Positions 1-9,616 of a DNA stretch of 64,000 nucleotides are shown one piece after another (position 1 is the first letter of the stretch; each line of letters starts with the position of its first letter). Below the pieces are notes generated by a model. That model ran no database searches. It saw only the letters and a list, made by a program, of their open reading frames with translations, and was not told where the DNA came from. The DNA is from Acidobacteriota bacterium (lineage in GTDB: Bacteria > Acidobacteriota > Terriglobia > Terriglobales > Acidobacteriaceae): NCBI GenBank assembly GCA_021800255.1, contig JAJYZC010000005.1:1-64000 (forward strand), in the 5' to 3' direction. Both the position numbers and the translations under genes were made by a program.

Positions 1-301
1 GGTAGTTGGCTGCGTGCAGAGTCTCCTGGATGCCGCGCATGATCGGCACGCAAAACGGATCGGACAGATCGAAGGCCAGAATTCCGACGGTCTGCGTGTG
101 CCGGTGCCGCAGGCTGCGTGCGTAGGCGTCGGGATGGTATCCGAGTTGCCGCGCGATGGCTTGAATATGAGAACGGGTTGCTTCCGCAACTTTCTGCGCA
201 AGCGGCGCATTACTAAGCACAATGGACACCGTCGACACAGAAAACCCGCAGGCTCGCGCGATATCGAGCAATGTAACGTGACCAGACTTTCGCTGTCTCA
301 A
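1..301 (-). CDS. LacI-family transcriptional regulator, N-terminal part (runs off window edge)
   Basis: Minus-strand reading from a TTG start (caa at 299-301) with upstream GGGAGG: MRQRKSGHVTLLDIARACGFSVSTVSIVLSNAPLAQKVAEATRSHIQAIARQLGYHPDAYARSLRHRHTQTVGILAFDLSDPFCVPIMRGIQETLHAANY; canonical LacI HTH plus start of periplasmic-binding-like domain. Confidence 0.9.
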   Translation of the reverse strand, partial: MRQRKSGHVTLLDIARACGFSVSTVSIVLSNAPLAQKVAEATRSHIQAIARQLGYHPDAYARSLRHRHTQTVGILAFDLSDPFCVPIMRGIQETLHAANY

Positions 302-599
302 GCTGTTCCTCCCGGAACTGGTTGGAGTGGTGGCCGTCTGTTTCTTGCAGGGGTTGGCGTCAATTGCCTTTCGCGCCGAGCGAACCCCGCCCCTTGGATC
401 GAGGCGATATTGCGGTTGCAGTCCCCCTTGCGGCGCTGGCTGGTCAGGGGCGGAGAGGTTGCCGCTTCGAGGGCAAGTCTAAGGCAACCTGGCCGTCGAG
501 TAAACCTCAGATCACGAGACGCTTCAAACGATTGACAGCGCCGTCCTCCAGGTCTCACGAGCATGTTCCGCTCCCAGTTGCAAGCGGAGAGCGGTGGCT

Positions 600-745
600 A
601 GGTTGATGTTACTACGCGCATTCTGGCCGGCGGTCGCAGTGGGATTGAGGATGGCTTCCAGCGCCCATAGGTCGCGGTGACCCATGATGCGCTGGAAGCG
701 TTTCTCGGTTCTCAAAAAAGCCGAGGCCATCCAGCGCGAGATCAT
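600..745 (-). pseudogene. possible transposase C-terminal remnant
   Basis: Minus-strand translation ISRWMASAFLRTEKRFQRIMGHRDLWALEAIL resembles the C-terminal end of some transposases; no intact upstream ORF. Confidence 0.3.
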
Positions 746-1323
746 CTTCCCGTTCTGCCAGTGGGGGACCCGGCGAGTTTGGAAAGCGTAGACTCCGGCG
801 GTCTGCTTCTGGAGGTCGCAAAATGAATACGGCAGCTATTGCGAAATCAATACGGCGGCCCTCCTGCGCGAAGGCCGTCCGCCGCTGCGGCGACGCCGGC
901 TGCTTTAGATCGCGGATTGAGCGGCGCTGGTTTCCCGCCATTCGCTCAAAAATCGAAGGGTAACGCCTGACCTGCTCCCCGTCGATCGCAAAGTACGCCA
1001 CGATTGGGACACAGCCACCTGCCGGGTTGAGGTTTGTGGTCTCCCACTCATCCACGATAAGACTGTGGATGAATGGGGCACGAACGGCGAACGGCACGTG
1101 ACCAGCTGATCACCGGGGCACCTGCTACTCCAATCTTTCCGATTCCTGGATGAGCCGTTGCTGCGCGTCGTGCTCTCGCTGGTAAACCTGCTCAAGATGA
1201 GCAAGGCCGTCAGACACGGCATTGAATTTCTGCCTGAATGGACCCACGGCGCTTTCAAGTCGATCACAGGCCGCCGGCTTGGTGCGCGCTGTTCGTGCAG
1301 CAACAACGCTGAATGTTTTTACC

Positions 1324-1490
1324 ATGATTCGGCACCGAAGCGGCGATCTTTGTTACTCTCCGAGCGAAGCCAGAGTCATGCTGGCCGACCTAGCGGAAGT
1401 GCGCAGAGTGGGCGCGGATGGGGTGGTGTTAGGCGCGCTGACACCCGACGGGGATGTTGATCCAGCGCGTGCGGCCCAGCGCCCGTAAAG
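1324..1490 (+). pseudogene. CutC-family (copper homeostasis protein) N-terminal fragment
   Basis: Translation MIRHRSGDLCYSPSEARVMLADLAEVRRVGADGVVLGALTPDGDVDPAR matches the conserved CutC N-terminal pattern (IRPRxGDFxYS...GADGVVxGxLxxDGxxD) and then ends abruptly. Confidence 0.65.
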
Positions 1491-1615
1491 AAGGGCATAT
1501 ACGCTATGCTGTTCGCAAAAGCGACGTGCGCATCCTTCGCGAGAAACTCGATGCGATTGCGGCATCTTCTGCACGCTCTGCCGTAGAATAAGCTGGAGCG
1601 AACGGGTTCGACCGC

Positions 1616-2401
1616 ATGTCCTCGAAGACTGACCAGCGCGCCAATGAGATCCTGCATCTGCTGCTGCGCGGAGGCAAGACTTCAGTCAATGACTTGACAG
1701 AAGCGCTTTCGGCATCGCCAGCAAGCATCAGGCGCGATTTAGCCCGCCTTGAAGAGCGGGGACTTGTGCACAGGGTTCACGGCGGGGCCATGCTCTCCAG
1801 CGGCGCAATTTACGAGCCGTTTCGTTTCGATGCTTCTTTCCATGTGCGCGAAGGCCGCTTTACAGTAGAAAAGCAGCGTATTGCCCGCGCGGCTGCCGAG
1901 TTGGTTCAGGAACGAGATATGGTGGGAATCTCAGCGGGAACCACCACCACGCTGTTGGCCAAGCAACTGCAACACCGGCGAAACATTCATGTGGTAACCA
2001 ACGCCGTCAATATCGGCATGGAACTTAGCTCTGCCGCCAGTGTTCACACCACCCTTACTGGCGGGGCCATGCGGTGGGCCGGTGCATTCTCTCTGGTTGG
2101 CCCGGCAGCCATCGAAACTCTGAATATGTTCGTGATGGACCGCCTGTTCCTTGGGGTTACCGGCGTGCATCCGCAGCGCGGAGCAACCATGATCGAGCCG
2201 GATGAGGCCGCGGTTTTGCGCGTCATGGTCAAGCAGGCACGGGAAGTGATAGTCCTGGCCGACTCCAGCAAGATGGGCATGGTGAGTCCTTCCATGATCT
2301 GCACGCCGCGCGAGATTGATCTGCTGATAACCGACACCGGCATTGATCCAGGCACCGCCGCGGCATTTGAGGCTGCTGGCGTTCGCGTGACCACGGTCTA
2401 G
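1616..2401 (+). CDS. DeoR/GlpR-family transcriptional regulator
   Basis: N-terminal HTH (RANEILHLLLRGGKTSVNDLTEALSASPASIRRDLARLEERGLVHRVHGGAML) and DeoR C-terminal sensor domain (GISAGTTTTLLAKQL, VLADSSKMG). Confidence 0.92.
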   Translation: MSSKTDQRANEILHLLLRGGKTSVNDLTEALSASPASIRRDLARLEERGLVHRVHGGAMLSSGAIYEPFRFDASFHVREGRFTVEKQRIARAAAELVQERDMVGISAGTTTTLLAKQLQHRRNIHVVTNAVNIGMELSSAASVHTTLTGGAMRWAGAFSLVGPAAIETLNMFVMDRLFLGVTGVHPQRGATMIEPDEAAVLRVMVKQAREVIVLADSSKMGMVSPSMICTPREIDLLITDTGIDPGTAAAFEAAGVRVTTV

Positions 2402-2725
2402 GTATATGCCGGACATAGCCTTTTGGAACAGTCAGATGCTGGTTTTTAAGCCTTCGCTAGGCTGAGGCCTTCCCCGGCTTCCGCACGATTGCCGCCGGAG
2501 CAGAGGGGGCTGCTAAAGCTTTTAGACCAATACCGGGCGTGAAGAAATACCGCATAGCGATATGAGGGAACCATTTTTTGATTGAAATGATAATTTTTAT
2601 GGACCTTCCGATCATTTTTAAGTTTAATGTGTTTCAGGATTGATTAGGCCTGTGGTACCGGCTCCAAATCCGTGTCGCAGAAGGTGCGTACTGATTACAA
2701 ATTACAAAAATAGTGAAGAAGGTGT

Positions 2726-3160
2726 ATGCATCTCAGAGGTATCAGAATAGACACAATCGGCGCCGCCATTCCCAGTACTACCGTCACTGCCCGGAGCCAG
2801 GGCACGGTGCCTGCAAACGCTTTTACCACCGCCATCCTTCCTGCATTCACTCCGAAGGTGCGGCAAACGGCAAAGTTCGACGTAACGATGCGCGCCGGAC
2901 GTGCAAGCAGCTCACGGAACGCATCGGCCGCAGAGCCAATCCTCGACACCTATAACATCACGCAGCGCAATACGTTCACGGCGAATGCCGCTAAGAACAG
3001 GCCGCGGAACAGGCTCGACTTTTCGGCGCTGGCGTTGCAGACACTGCTGCCGCCTCGGCCACGGCCAGCTTTCGAACGCAGCACATACTGCACGATTCCC
3101 CAACATGAACGGCAATTGTGCGCAGTTGCCCACCACCTGCAACACTTGATGCGAGGTTCT
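2726..3160 (+). pseudogene. Degenerate partial copy of TonB-dependent receptor N-terminal region
   Basis: VRQTAKFDVTMRAG...NASAAEPILDTYNITQRNTFTANAAKNRPRNRLDFSALAL aligns to VQQTANFNVKLVVG...KVSALAPILNSSSITMGNVFTANTISNMPLDGLDFSAVTL in the adjacent intact receptor. Confidence 0.7.
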
Positions 3161-3162
3161 CG

Positions 3163-6100
3163 ATGAAGATAAACAACATTCGACGCATACTCCTTGGGTG
3201 CGCACTGGCACTGTGCGCTTCCCTAGCCGCTGCCCAGACCGTAACGGGCACGATTACCGGCCAAGTGACTGACCCTAGTGGCGCTGTGGTGCCGGGCGCC
3301 AAGGTAGTGGCCACCGATCTGGACACCGGTGTGGCCTCGACCGTAATGACAAATGCGGACGGGATCTTCCGCATTGAATTTCTGCCAATTGGCCACTACC
3401 AGGCGACGGTTACGGCGCGCGGGTTCAAAAGTGGAAAAATCGCGCCTTTCTCCCTGGAAGTGCAGCAGACGGCGAACTTCAATGTGAAATTAGTGGTGGG
3501 CAGCGAGACCACCAGCGTGAAGGTATCAGCGTTAGCGCCGATTCTGAATTCCAGCAGCATCACCATGGGCAACGTCTTCACCGCAAATACCATCTCGAAT
3601 ATGCCGCTGGACGGTCTCGATTTCTCAGCGGTTACGCTATATATGCCGGGCGCGGTGTCCTCATACGGGACCGCAGGCACAACAAGCATCGAGCGCAGTA
3701 CGTTCAACTCCGACACTCCCAATTTCAATGGCAATCGGGCCCAGGCGGACAACTACTCAATCGACGGCATCGACGACAACGAGACCTACAACAACCTGAT
3801 CTCGTACAGTCCGGCGCCCGAGGCTCTCGACCAGATGAAAGTGGTGACGGCCGACCCCTCGACCGATCAGGGAAACGTCAATGGCGGCGCTGTGGAGATG
3901 GTGCTGAAGAGCGGCACGAACCAGTTTCACGGTTCGCTCTACGCCTATGTGCAGAATTATCGCTTCGATGCCAATTCGTACCTCAACGGGCAGACTACAC
4001 CGGTGACGCCCATCAGCCCGTTCACGCAGTCGCAGTTCGGTGGAACGCTGGGCGGACCGATCCTGCACGATAAGCTCTTCTTCTTTGTGGACTATCTGGG
4101 GGCGCGCGAGAACAGCGGGGGATTCCAGCACGCGAGCGTGATCCCAGACGCAATGCGAAGCGGCAATTTCTCGGTATTGCTCAACGGCCCCAATCCGGTC
4201 CAACTCTACAACTCGCTCAGCACTTCCACGGTCGGCGGAAAGACCGTGTACACCTTCCAGCCATACACCGGCGATACAGGCATCCCTATCATCAATCCTG
4301 TAGCCAAGTTTCTGTTCGCCAATCCGCAACTCTATCCTGACTGCGGGGCGGCTAACCCGGTGACGCCGGCGGGCGGCAAGTGCGTACCTCCTACCGATGG
4401 AATTGCAGCCAACAACTATGAGGCGCCAACCAAGACTTTTGTTGGCAACAACCAGGGCGACCTGAAGCTGGAGTACGACCCCCGTCAAAACGATAAAATC
4501 ACAGCCTTTTTCTCGGATGGGCACGGCTACAACGGTGGGACTTCGGTTATGCCCATTCTTTTCCCCGTCGAGGATATATATCCAACGTGGATCGTGGGGA
4601 CAAACTGGGTGCATACATTCTCGCCTTCGCTCGTGAACGATGCGCGTATCGGCTTTACGCGGACAGATTGGGACCAGGGATTGCCGACGGATCCAACGGG
4701 AATCTTCGGCACCGCTGGCGACAGCAAGGTAGGCATCAATTTTCCGCATCAAGCGTACAATGGGTTCACCAACCAAAACCTCAACAACGGCATCACCAGC
4801 GTCGGCACCTCGGCTTACGTTGGCGGAGTCATTGACAATACCTACACCTACACCGACGTTCTGACGTGGCAGCGCGGAAAGCATTTGATTAGCCTGGGCA
4901 TCGATGCAAAGCGTTACCAGAACAACTACCCTACAGGCAACAACGACGGCTACATGGGTTCGCTCAATTACACCGGAGCCTTCACATCTAGCCCGTATGC
5001 CACAACCGCGAGTGGATATGGCGCGGCGGATTTTGTGCTGGACCGCGTTCAGTCAGGGGGCGTAACTCTTACCAGCTCCAACGTGGGGCAGCGTCAATGG
5101 CGCACGGCCGGCTTCGCCGAGGACAGCTACAAGGTGCTCCCCGATCTCACAGTGGTCTACGGTATGCGTTACGAGTTCGACGAACCCTGGGTCGAGGAAC
5201 AGGACCGAACGGGAAATATCAATCTGGTGACCGGACAGATTGAATATGCCGGTCACATTCCCGTAGGCGCGCCGCCCGACGCGGCGATCTGCCCCACGAC
5301 TGCCTGTTACCAACCCAACTACAGGCAGTGGATGCCCCACCTCGGATTTGCGTACCAAATCAATCCGCGCGCTGTCGTCCGCGGGGGCTATGGTGCGGTA
5401 AGTTTCTTTGAGGGTAACTCTTACAATCAGCGCCTTACGGCGATTACGCCCTTCATGCAGGCGGCGGGTTTCACGGTAAACTCCCCGACCCCAACGGCAG
5501 TGGCTACGCCGAACACAGCCGAGGAAGGCTTTACGAATACTGACACCAGCATTCAGTACAGCAGTTCCAATAACGGCTACACGGCGTATCCGCAGGACAT
5601 TCAGCCCGCCTATGTGCAGGAGTGGAACTTTACAACCGAATATGAACTGAATAACACCACATCTTTGCAGGTTGGTTACGTAGGCGAAATGGGCCAGCAC
5701 ATTGAAGACTACGGCAACGTCAACCAGTGGACGGTGAACGGCGATCCCACGTCGGCCCCCTTCTACAACAGCAAGTACATCGGCGTAAACGGGGTGGATA
5801 CGGCGCTAGGTGTCGGCGGCAACGGAGGCCTGCTGATTACCGAGTCGCGCGGCATGATGAATTACAACGCCTTGCAGGCTGTGCTGCGCCAGCATTTGAA
5901 CCACGGCCTTGAGTACACCCTGAACTACACGTGGGGCAAGGCCATGACCAACAGCATGGGAAACTATTCGCTGTTCGGTTCTTTTGTCACCGCAGGATAC
6001 GGTTACAGCGGTGCATTCGAGAACTACTACAACAGCCATGCAGACTATGGTCCGGCCGGATACGACGTGCAACAGGACGTTACCGCAACGGCCGTGTATG

Positions 6101-6654
6101 CGCTGCCGGTGGGACGTGGGCAAATGTTTCTTCCCAATGCCAACCGGTTGGTGGATGAGGCGCTGGGCGGCTGGAAGATGGCGACTGCTCTGGCGGCTTA
6201 CTCAGGTTTCCCGGAGACCATCACCGGGCCGGGTAACAACTCCAATAGCTACGGCGCCAGCCGTGTGAACCAATACCGCGCCTTGAAGATCAGGGGCCGC
6301 AGCAATGCGAACTGGTGGGGCACCGATCCCTCGGCGACGCCCTGTCTCACGCCGGGAGTGGACAATGGCGTGTGCGCCTTCGGTGTGCCCGCACCTGATA
6401 CTTTTGGGTCGGAAAGCAACGGCGCGATCCGCGGACCGGGCTTCTTCAATGTGGACCTGTCTGCATTCAAAGACTTCACCACCTACCATGAGCAATCAAT
6501 CGGGTTCCGGCTGGATGCTTTCAATGCATTCAATATTGTGAGTTATGGGAATCCCGATTCCGGCATCACGGATTTGACCTTCGGCAATGTCTCTCTACAG
6601 CAGCCACGTTCGAACCCGCGCACGTTGCAGTTTGCGCTGCACTACAACTTCTAG
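3163..6654 (+). CDS. TonB-dependent receptor with carboxypeptidase-like regulatory domain (Oar-like)
   Basis: Signal peptide MKINNIRRILLGCALALCASLAAAQ, VTGTITGQVTDPSGAVVPGAKV domain, plug-like region and C-terminal beta-barrel ending LQFALHYNF; start placed at the internal ATG 3163. Confidence 0.9.
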   Translation: MKINNIRRILLGCALALCASLAAAQTVTGTITGQVTDPSGAVVPGAKVVATDLDTGVASTVMTNADGIFRIEFLPIGHYQATVTARGFKSGKIAPFSLEVQQTANFNVKLVVGSETTSVKVSALAPILNSSSITMGNVFTANTISNMPLDGLDFSAVTLYMPGAVSSYGTAGTTSIERSTFNSDTPNFNGNRAQADNYSIDGIDDNETYNNLISYSPAPEALDQMKVVTADPSTDQGNVNGGAVEMVLKSGTNQFHGSLYAYVQNYRFDANSYLNGQTTPVTPISPFTQSQFGGTLGGPILHDKLFFFVDYLGARENSGGFQHASVIPDAMRSGNFSVLLNGPNPVQLYNSLSTSTVGGKTVYTFQPYTGDTGIPIINPVAKFLFANPQLYPDCGAANPVTPAGGKCVPPTDGIAANNYEAPTKTFVGNNQGDLKLEYDPRQNDKITAFFSDGHGYNGGTSVMPILFPVEDIYPTWIVGTNWVHTFSPSLVNDARIGFTRTDWDQGLPTDPTGIFGTAGDSKVGINFPHQAYNGFTNQNLNNGITSVGTSAYVGGVIDNTYTYTDVLTWQRGKHLISLGIDAKRYQNNYPTGNNDGYMGSLNYTGAFTSSPYATTASGYGAADFVLDRVQSGGVTLTSSNVGQRQWRTAGFAEDSYKVLPDLTVVYGMRYEFDEPWVEEQDRTGNINLVTGQIEYAGHIPVGAPPDAAICPTTACYQPNYRQWMPHLGFAYQINPRAVVRGGYGAVSFFEGNSYNQRLTAITPFMQAAGFTVNSPTPTAVATPNTAEEGFTNTDTSIQYSSSNNGYTAYPQDIQPAYVQEWNFTTEYELNNTTSLQVGYVGEMGQHIEDYGNVNQWTVNGDPTSAPFYNSKYIGVNGVDTALGVGGNGGLLITESRGMMNYNALQAVLRQHLNHGLEYTLNYTWGKAMTNSMGNYSLFGSFVTAGYGYSGAFENYYNSHADYGPAGYDVQQDVTATAVYALPVGRGQMFLPNANRLVDEALGGWKMATALAAYSGFPETITGPGNNSNSYGASRVNQYRALKIRGRSNANWWGTDPSATPCLTPGVDNGVCAFGVPAPDTFGSESNGAIRGPGFFNVDLSAFKDFTTYHEQSIGFRLDAFNAFNIVSYGNPDSGITDLTFGNVSLQQPRSNPRTLQFALHYNF

Positions 6655-6711
6655 AAACCGGCGCGGCCTTCGTCGTCCCGCTGCACGGTGATTATCTGAT
6701 TTTCTTCTGAT

Positions 6712-6990
6712 CTACGCATTTCCGAGCGACGGGCCCCCGTAGCCGGGAATGCGTAGCTTTTTGTATCCGTCGAGCTTGAGATAAGCGACGCCCCAAGAAG
6801 CGAAGAGTCGCGCCTCCTGAGCGAAATGCGTCTTGGAGCCGCCATCCGGCTTGCCGCTGCCCGCGCGGCCGCCGCAGGTTTCAAAACCGGCATCCTCGTA
6901 AATGCCGAACCTGAGTCCAAGAGCGTGACCGGCCTGAGTCACTGGCTTCATGCCGTTGGGGATCTGCTGCGGAGCCATTGCAATGCGCTG
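6712..6990 (-). pseudogene. GH27 alpha-galactosidase fragment
   Basis: QIPNGMKPVTQAGHALGLRFGIYEDAGFETCGGRAGS...FAQEARLFASWGVAYLKLDG matches the GH27 core (GLKFGIYSDAGxxTCxGxPGS...DAxxFAxWGVDYLKxD); only about 90 aa remain. Confidence 0.75.
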
Positions 6991-7008
6991 ATCGCATCAC
7001 TTTTGGAA

Positions 7009-9498
7009 TCATGGCGTAGAAGACGAGCTGTAACTGCTCTTCAGCAGCCCCGACGGCGGACGATTCTCAGGCGCTGCGCCCCATTCCTTATTCGGCCGCC
7101 GGCCCATGCGGAAACGCAACTCGCCGCCAGCTAGGATCTCATCGTGCGTCAGCCAACTGCGGGCCAACTCCTTCCCATTCAAATGCGCGCTCTGAATGTA
7201 CATGTTCTCGTCCGAATTGTTCTCGGCCAGAATGGTGAACGTGGTGCGCGCCACTGGGTTATGAATGCTGGCGCGGTTCACCAGCGGGCTGCCGATCACA
7301 TACACGCCGGTCGCCGCATTCACCGGGTAGAAACCGAGCGACGCAAAAACAAACCAGCTCGAAGTCTGTCCGCAATCATCGTTGCCCGGCACGCCGTTCG
7401 GCGTGTTGTTGTACAGTTTGGCCACCTTGCGCATCCACTCTTGCGTCTTCCAGGGAGCGCCGGCAAAGGAGTACAGAAAAGGAATGTGATTACTCGGCTC
7501 ATTGCCTTGCGCATCCTGTCCAACCATGCCGCTAATATCCGGCGGCGAGTTGAGCACGTTCGAGGGCGACGTAAACAATGCATCCAGTTTTGCAATGAAC
7601 GCTTCATCCCCGCCATACAGGTCAATCAGCCCCTGTATGTCGTGCATCACGTTAAACGTCGCCTGCCAGGCGTCGGATTCCGTGTAGTCAGCCCAGATCT
7701 CCTCATCCGGACGGAACGGTTTATACCACTGTCCATCTACCGTCTTACCGCGCATGAAGCCGCTCTGGGGATCGAAGAGGTTCTTGTAGTTCTGACCTAA
7801 CTTGTAGAACATCTTCGCGTCGTCCTCCTTGCCCAGCATTTCCGCCATCGCTCCCACGCACCAGTAGTCGTAGGAGAAATCCAGCGTCCGGGAGACAGAC
7901 TGATTACGGCCGTGCGCCGCCACGTAACCCAGCGTGCGGAACTGCTCCTGCAACTCCCGGTTTCCATTGGCCGTCGCGCCCACCATCGCCGTGTCCCGCA
8001 TGGCTGCGTAAACCGCCTCTACGTCGTAGTCTCGGAAGCCCCGCGTATAAGCGCCGACAATCATACCCACCACGTGAAACCCGGTCATGCACCACGTTTC
8101 GTTGGCCCACAAAGGCCACACCGGCAGCGAGTGCTGCTTCAATTGCCGGTAATCGTCTAGCAGCGTCTCAATCACATCCCGCGTCCGCTGCGGCTGCATC
8201 AGCATGACGAAGGGAAACTCTCCGCGATAAATATCCCAGATCGAAAGCGTCGTGTACTTGGTGAATCCCGGGTTGGGATGGTTCTTATGGTCTTGCCCGC
8301 GATAGGCGCCGTCCACATCGTTAAAGGCCGCCGGCGCCACCAGCCCGTGATAGGCGCCGGTCCAGAACGTCTGCCGCAACTCCTCGCGGGGAAGGTCTGC
8401 GCTCAACACCGACAGTGCCTGCTCCCACCGGGTTTCAGTCTCGCGCCGCACATGGTCAAAGTCCCACACAGGAATTTCAGCGGCAAGATTCTTGCGCGCT
8501 CCATCCACGCTGGTTGGCGAGATGCCCACCCGCACGGTCAATTGCTCAGCTTCGGCCGGCTGCGTCAGAATCGCGCGAATATCCTTGCCCTGAACGCGCC
8601 CCCCAGCCGGCAGTTTCTGCGTTGCGCCATCCACTTGTACTACGATAGAAACCACTGGACGGGAAAACTCAATCACGAAGTACACCTGCCGGTCCGCCGC
8701 CCAGCCATGCGTATAGCGGTACCCGCTGATGCGCGTCGCGCTTTCCATGTGCAGTCCGGCGGCATACACCCGGCACCCCAGTCCATGCACCAGATCCAGC
8801 ATCACCCCGCACTTCGTTCCGGCCGGCAGGGCCGGATAGGTATAGCGATGCATGCCGCAGCGGGTGGTTGCCGTCAACTCCGCCTTCACCCCGGGGGTTA
8901 GCAACTGCACCTCATAGTAGCCCGCGCGTACCTGCTCCTTGACGTGCGTGAAATAGGACCAGTAACCCTGCTCCTTCGGGCTCATCACCCATCCAGAGTC
9001 GCCGCCGAGCGCATCCATCTGCGCTTCGGCCTGCTCGCCTGCAACGCCCGGAATCCAGCTCCAGTTGCGCCCTCCCACCAGCGGCATCAGCAACACATCG
9101 CCCAGGTCGCTCGCGCCGGTACCCTGCAAATGCGTGTGGCTGAAGCCTCGAATTACGTTGTCCCCGTAGTGATAGCCCGAACAATGATCCCATCCGGTAA
9201 TATCCCACTTGCCGTTCCATTTCGGCTCCGGCATTCCGCTGCTGTCCGGACTGACCTGTACCAGCCCGAACGGCGCAACGGCTCCCGGAAACATATGCCC
9301 GTGCCAGCCGGTTCCAATGACCGGACGCACGTTGTTCAGCAAGGGAAACCGGCCTTGCCCGATTGCCTGCGTCCCTATTCCCATCGCTGCCGGACTCATG
9401 GTTACCGCCCAACTGCGAGCCGAAATTGCCGACGCGGCCGCCGTTTCCGCACACACCTTCAGAAATTCGCGCCTCTTCATCGAAAGCTTCCGGTCCAT
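7009..9498 (-). CDS. GH92-family alpha-mannosidase, Tat-type signal
   Basis: 829 aa; MKRREFLKVCAETAAASAISARSWA signal; VRPVIGTGWHGHMFPGAVAPFGLVQVSPDS...GYHYGDNVIRGFSHTHLQGTGASDLGDVLLMP and C-terminal GNDDCGQTSSWFVFASLGFYPVNAATGVYVIGSP are typical GH92. Confidence 0.93.
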   Translation of the reverse strand: MDRKLSMKRREFLKVCAETAAASAISARSWAVTMSPAAMGIGTQAIGQGRFPLLNNVRPVIGTGWHGHMFPGAVAPFGLVQVSPDSSGMPEPKWNGKWDITGWDHCSGYHYGDNVIRGFSHTHLQGTGASDLGDVLLMPLVGGRNWSWIPGVAGEQAEAQMDALGGDSGWVMSPKEQGYWSYFTHVKEQVRAGYYEVQLLTPGVKAELTATTRCGMHRYTYPALPAGTKCGVMLDLVHGLGCRVYAAGLHMESATRISGYRYTHGWAADRQVYFVIEFSRPVVSIVVQVDGATQKLPAGGRVQGKDIRAILTQPAEAEQLTVRVGISPTSVDGARKNLAAEIPVWDFDHVRRETETRWEQALSVLSADLPREELRQTFWTGAYHGLVAPAAFNDVDGAYRGQDHKNHPNPGFTKYTTLSIWDIYRGEFPFVMLMQPQRTRDVIETLLDDYRQLKQHSLPVWPLWANETWCMTGFHVVGMIVGAYTRGFRDYDVEAVYAAMRDTAMVGATANGNRELQEQFRTLGYVAAHGRNQSVSRTLDFSYDYWCVGAMAEMLGKEDDAKMFYKLGQNYKNLFDPQSGFMRGKTVDGQWYKPFRPDEEIWADYTESDAWQATFNVMHDIQGLIDLYGGDEAFIAKLDALFTSPSNVLNSPPDISGMVGQDAQGNEPSNHIPFLYSFAGAPWKTQEWMRKVAKLYNNTPNGVPGNDDCGQTSSWFVFASLGFYPVNAATGVYVIGSPLVNRASIHNPVARTTFTILAENNSDENMYIQSAHLNGKELARSWLTHDEILAGGELRFRMGRRPNKEWGAAPENRPPSGLLKSSYSSSSTP

Positions 9499-9616
9499 TC
9501 CAGAATCCCCTGCCCTTCAGATAATCTCCGGTTTCCTCTTATTCTTCGCTACCGGCTGACTTCTTTACACCATCAGCTCGCCGATGCAACGGGTCGCCTA
9601 TCATGGTAACGGTATC

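Noticed and set aside
3757-4884. 375-aa minus-strand ORF inside the TonB receptor
   Set aside because: Antisense shadow ORF in GC-rich coding DNA; receptor frame has clear domain content.
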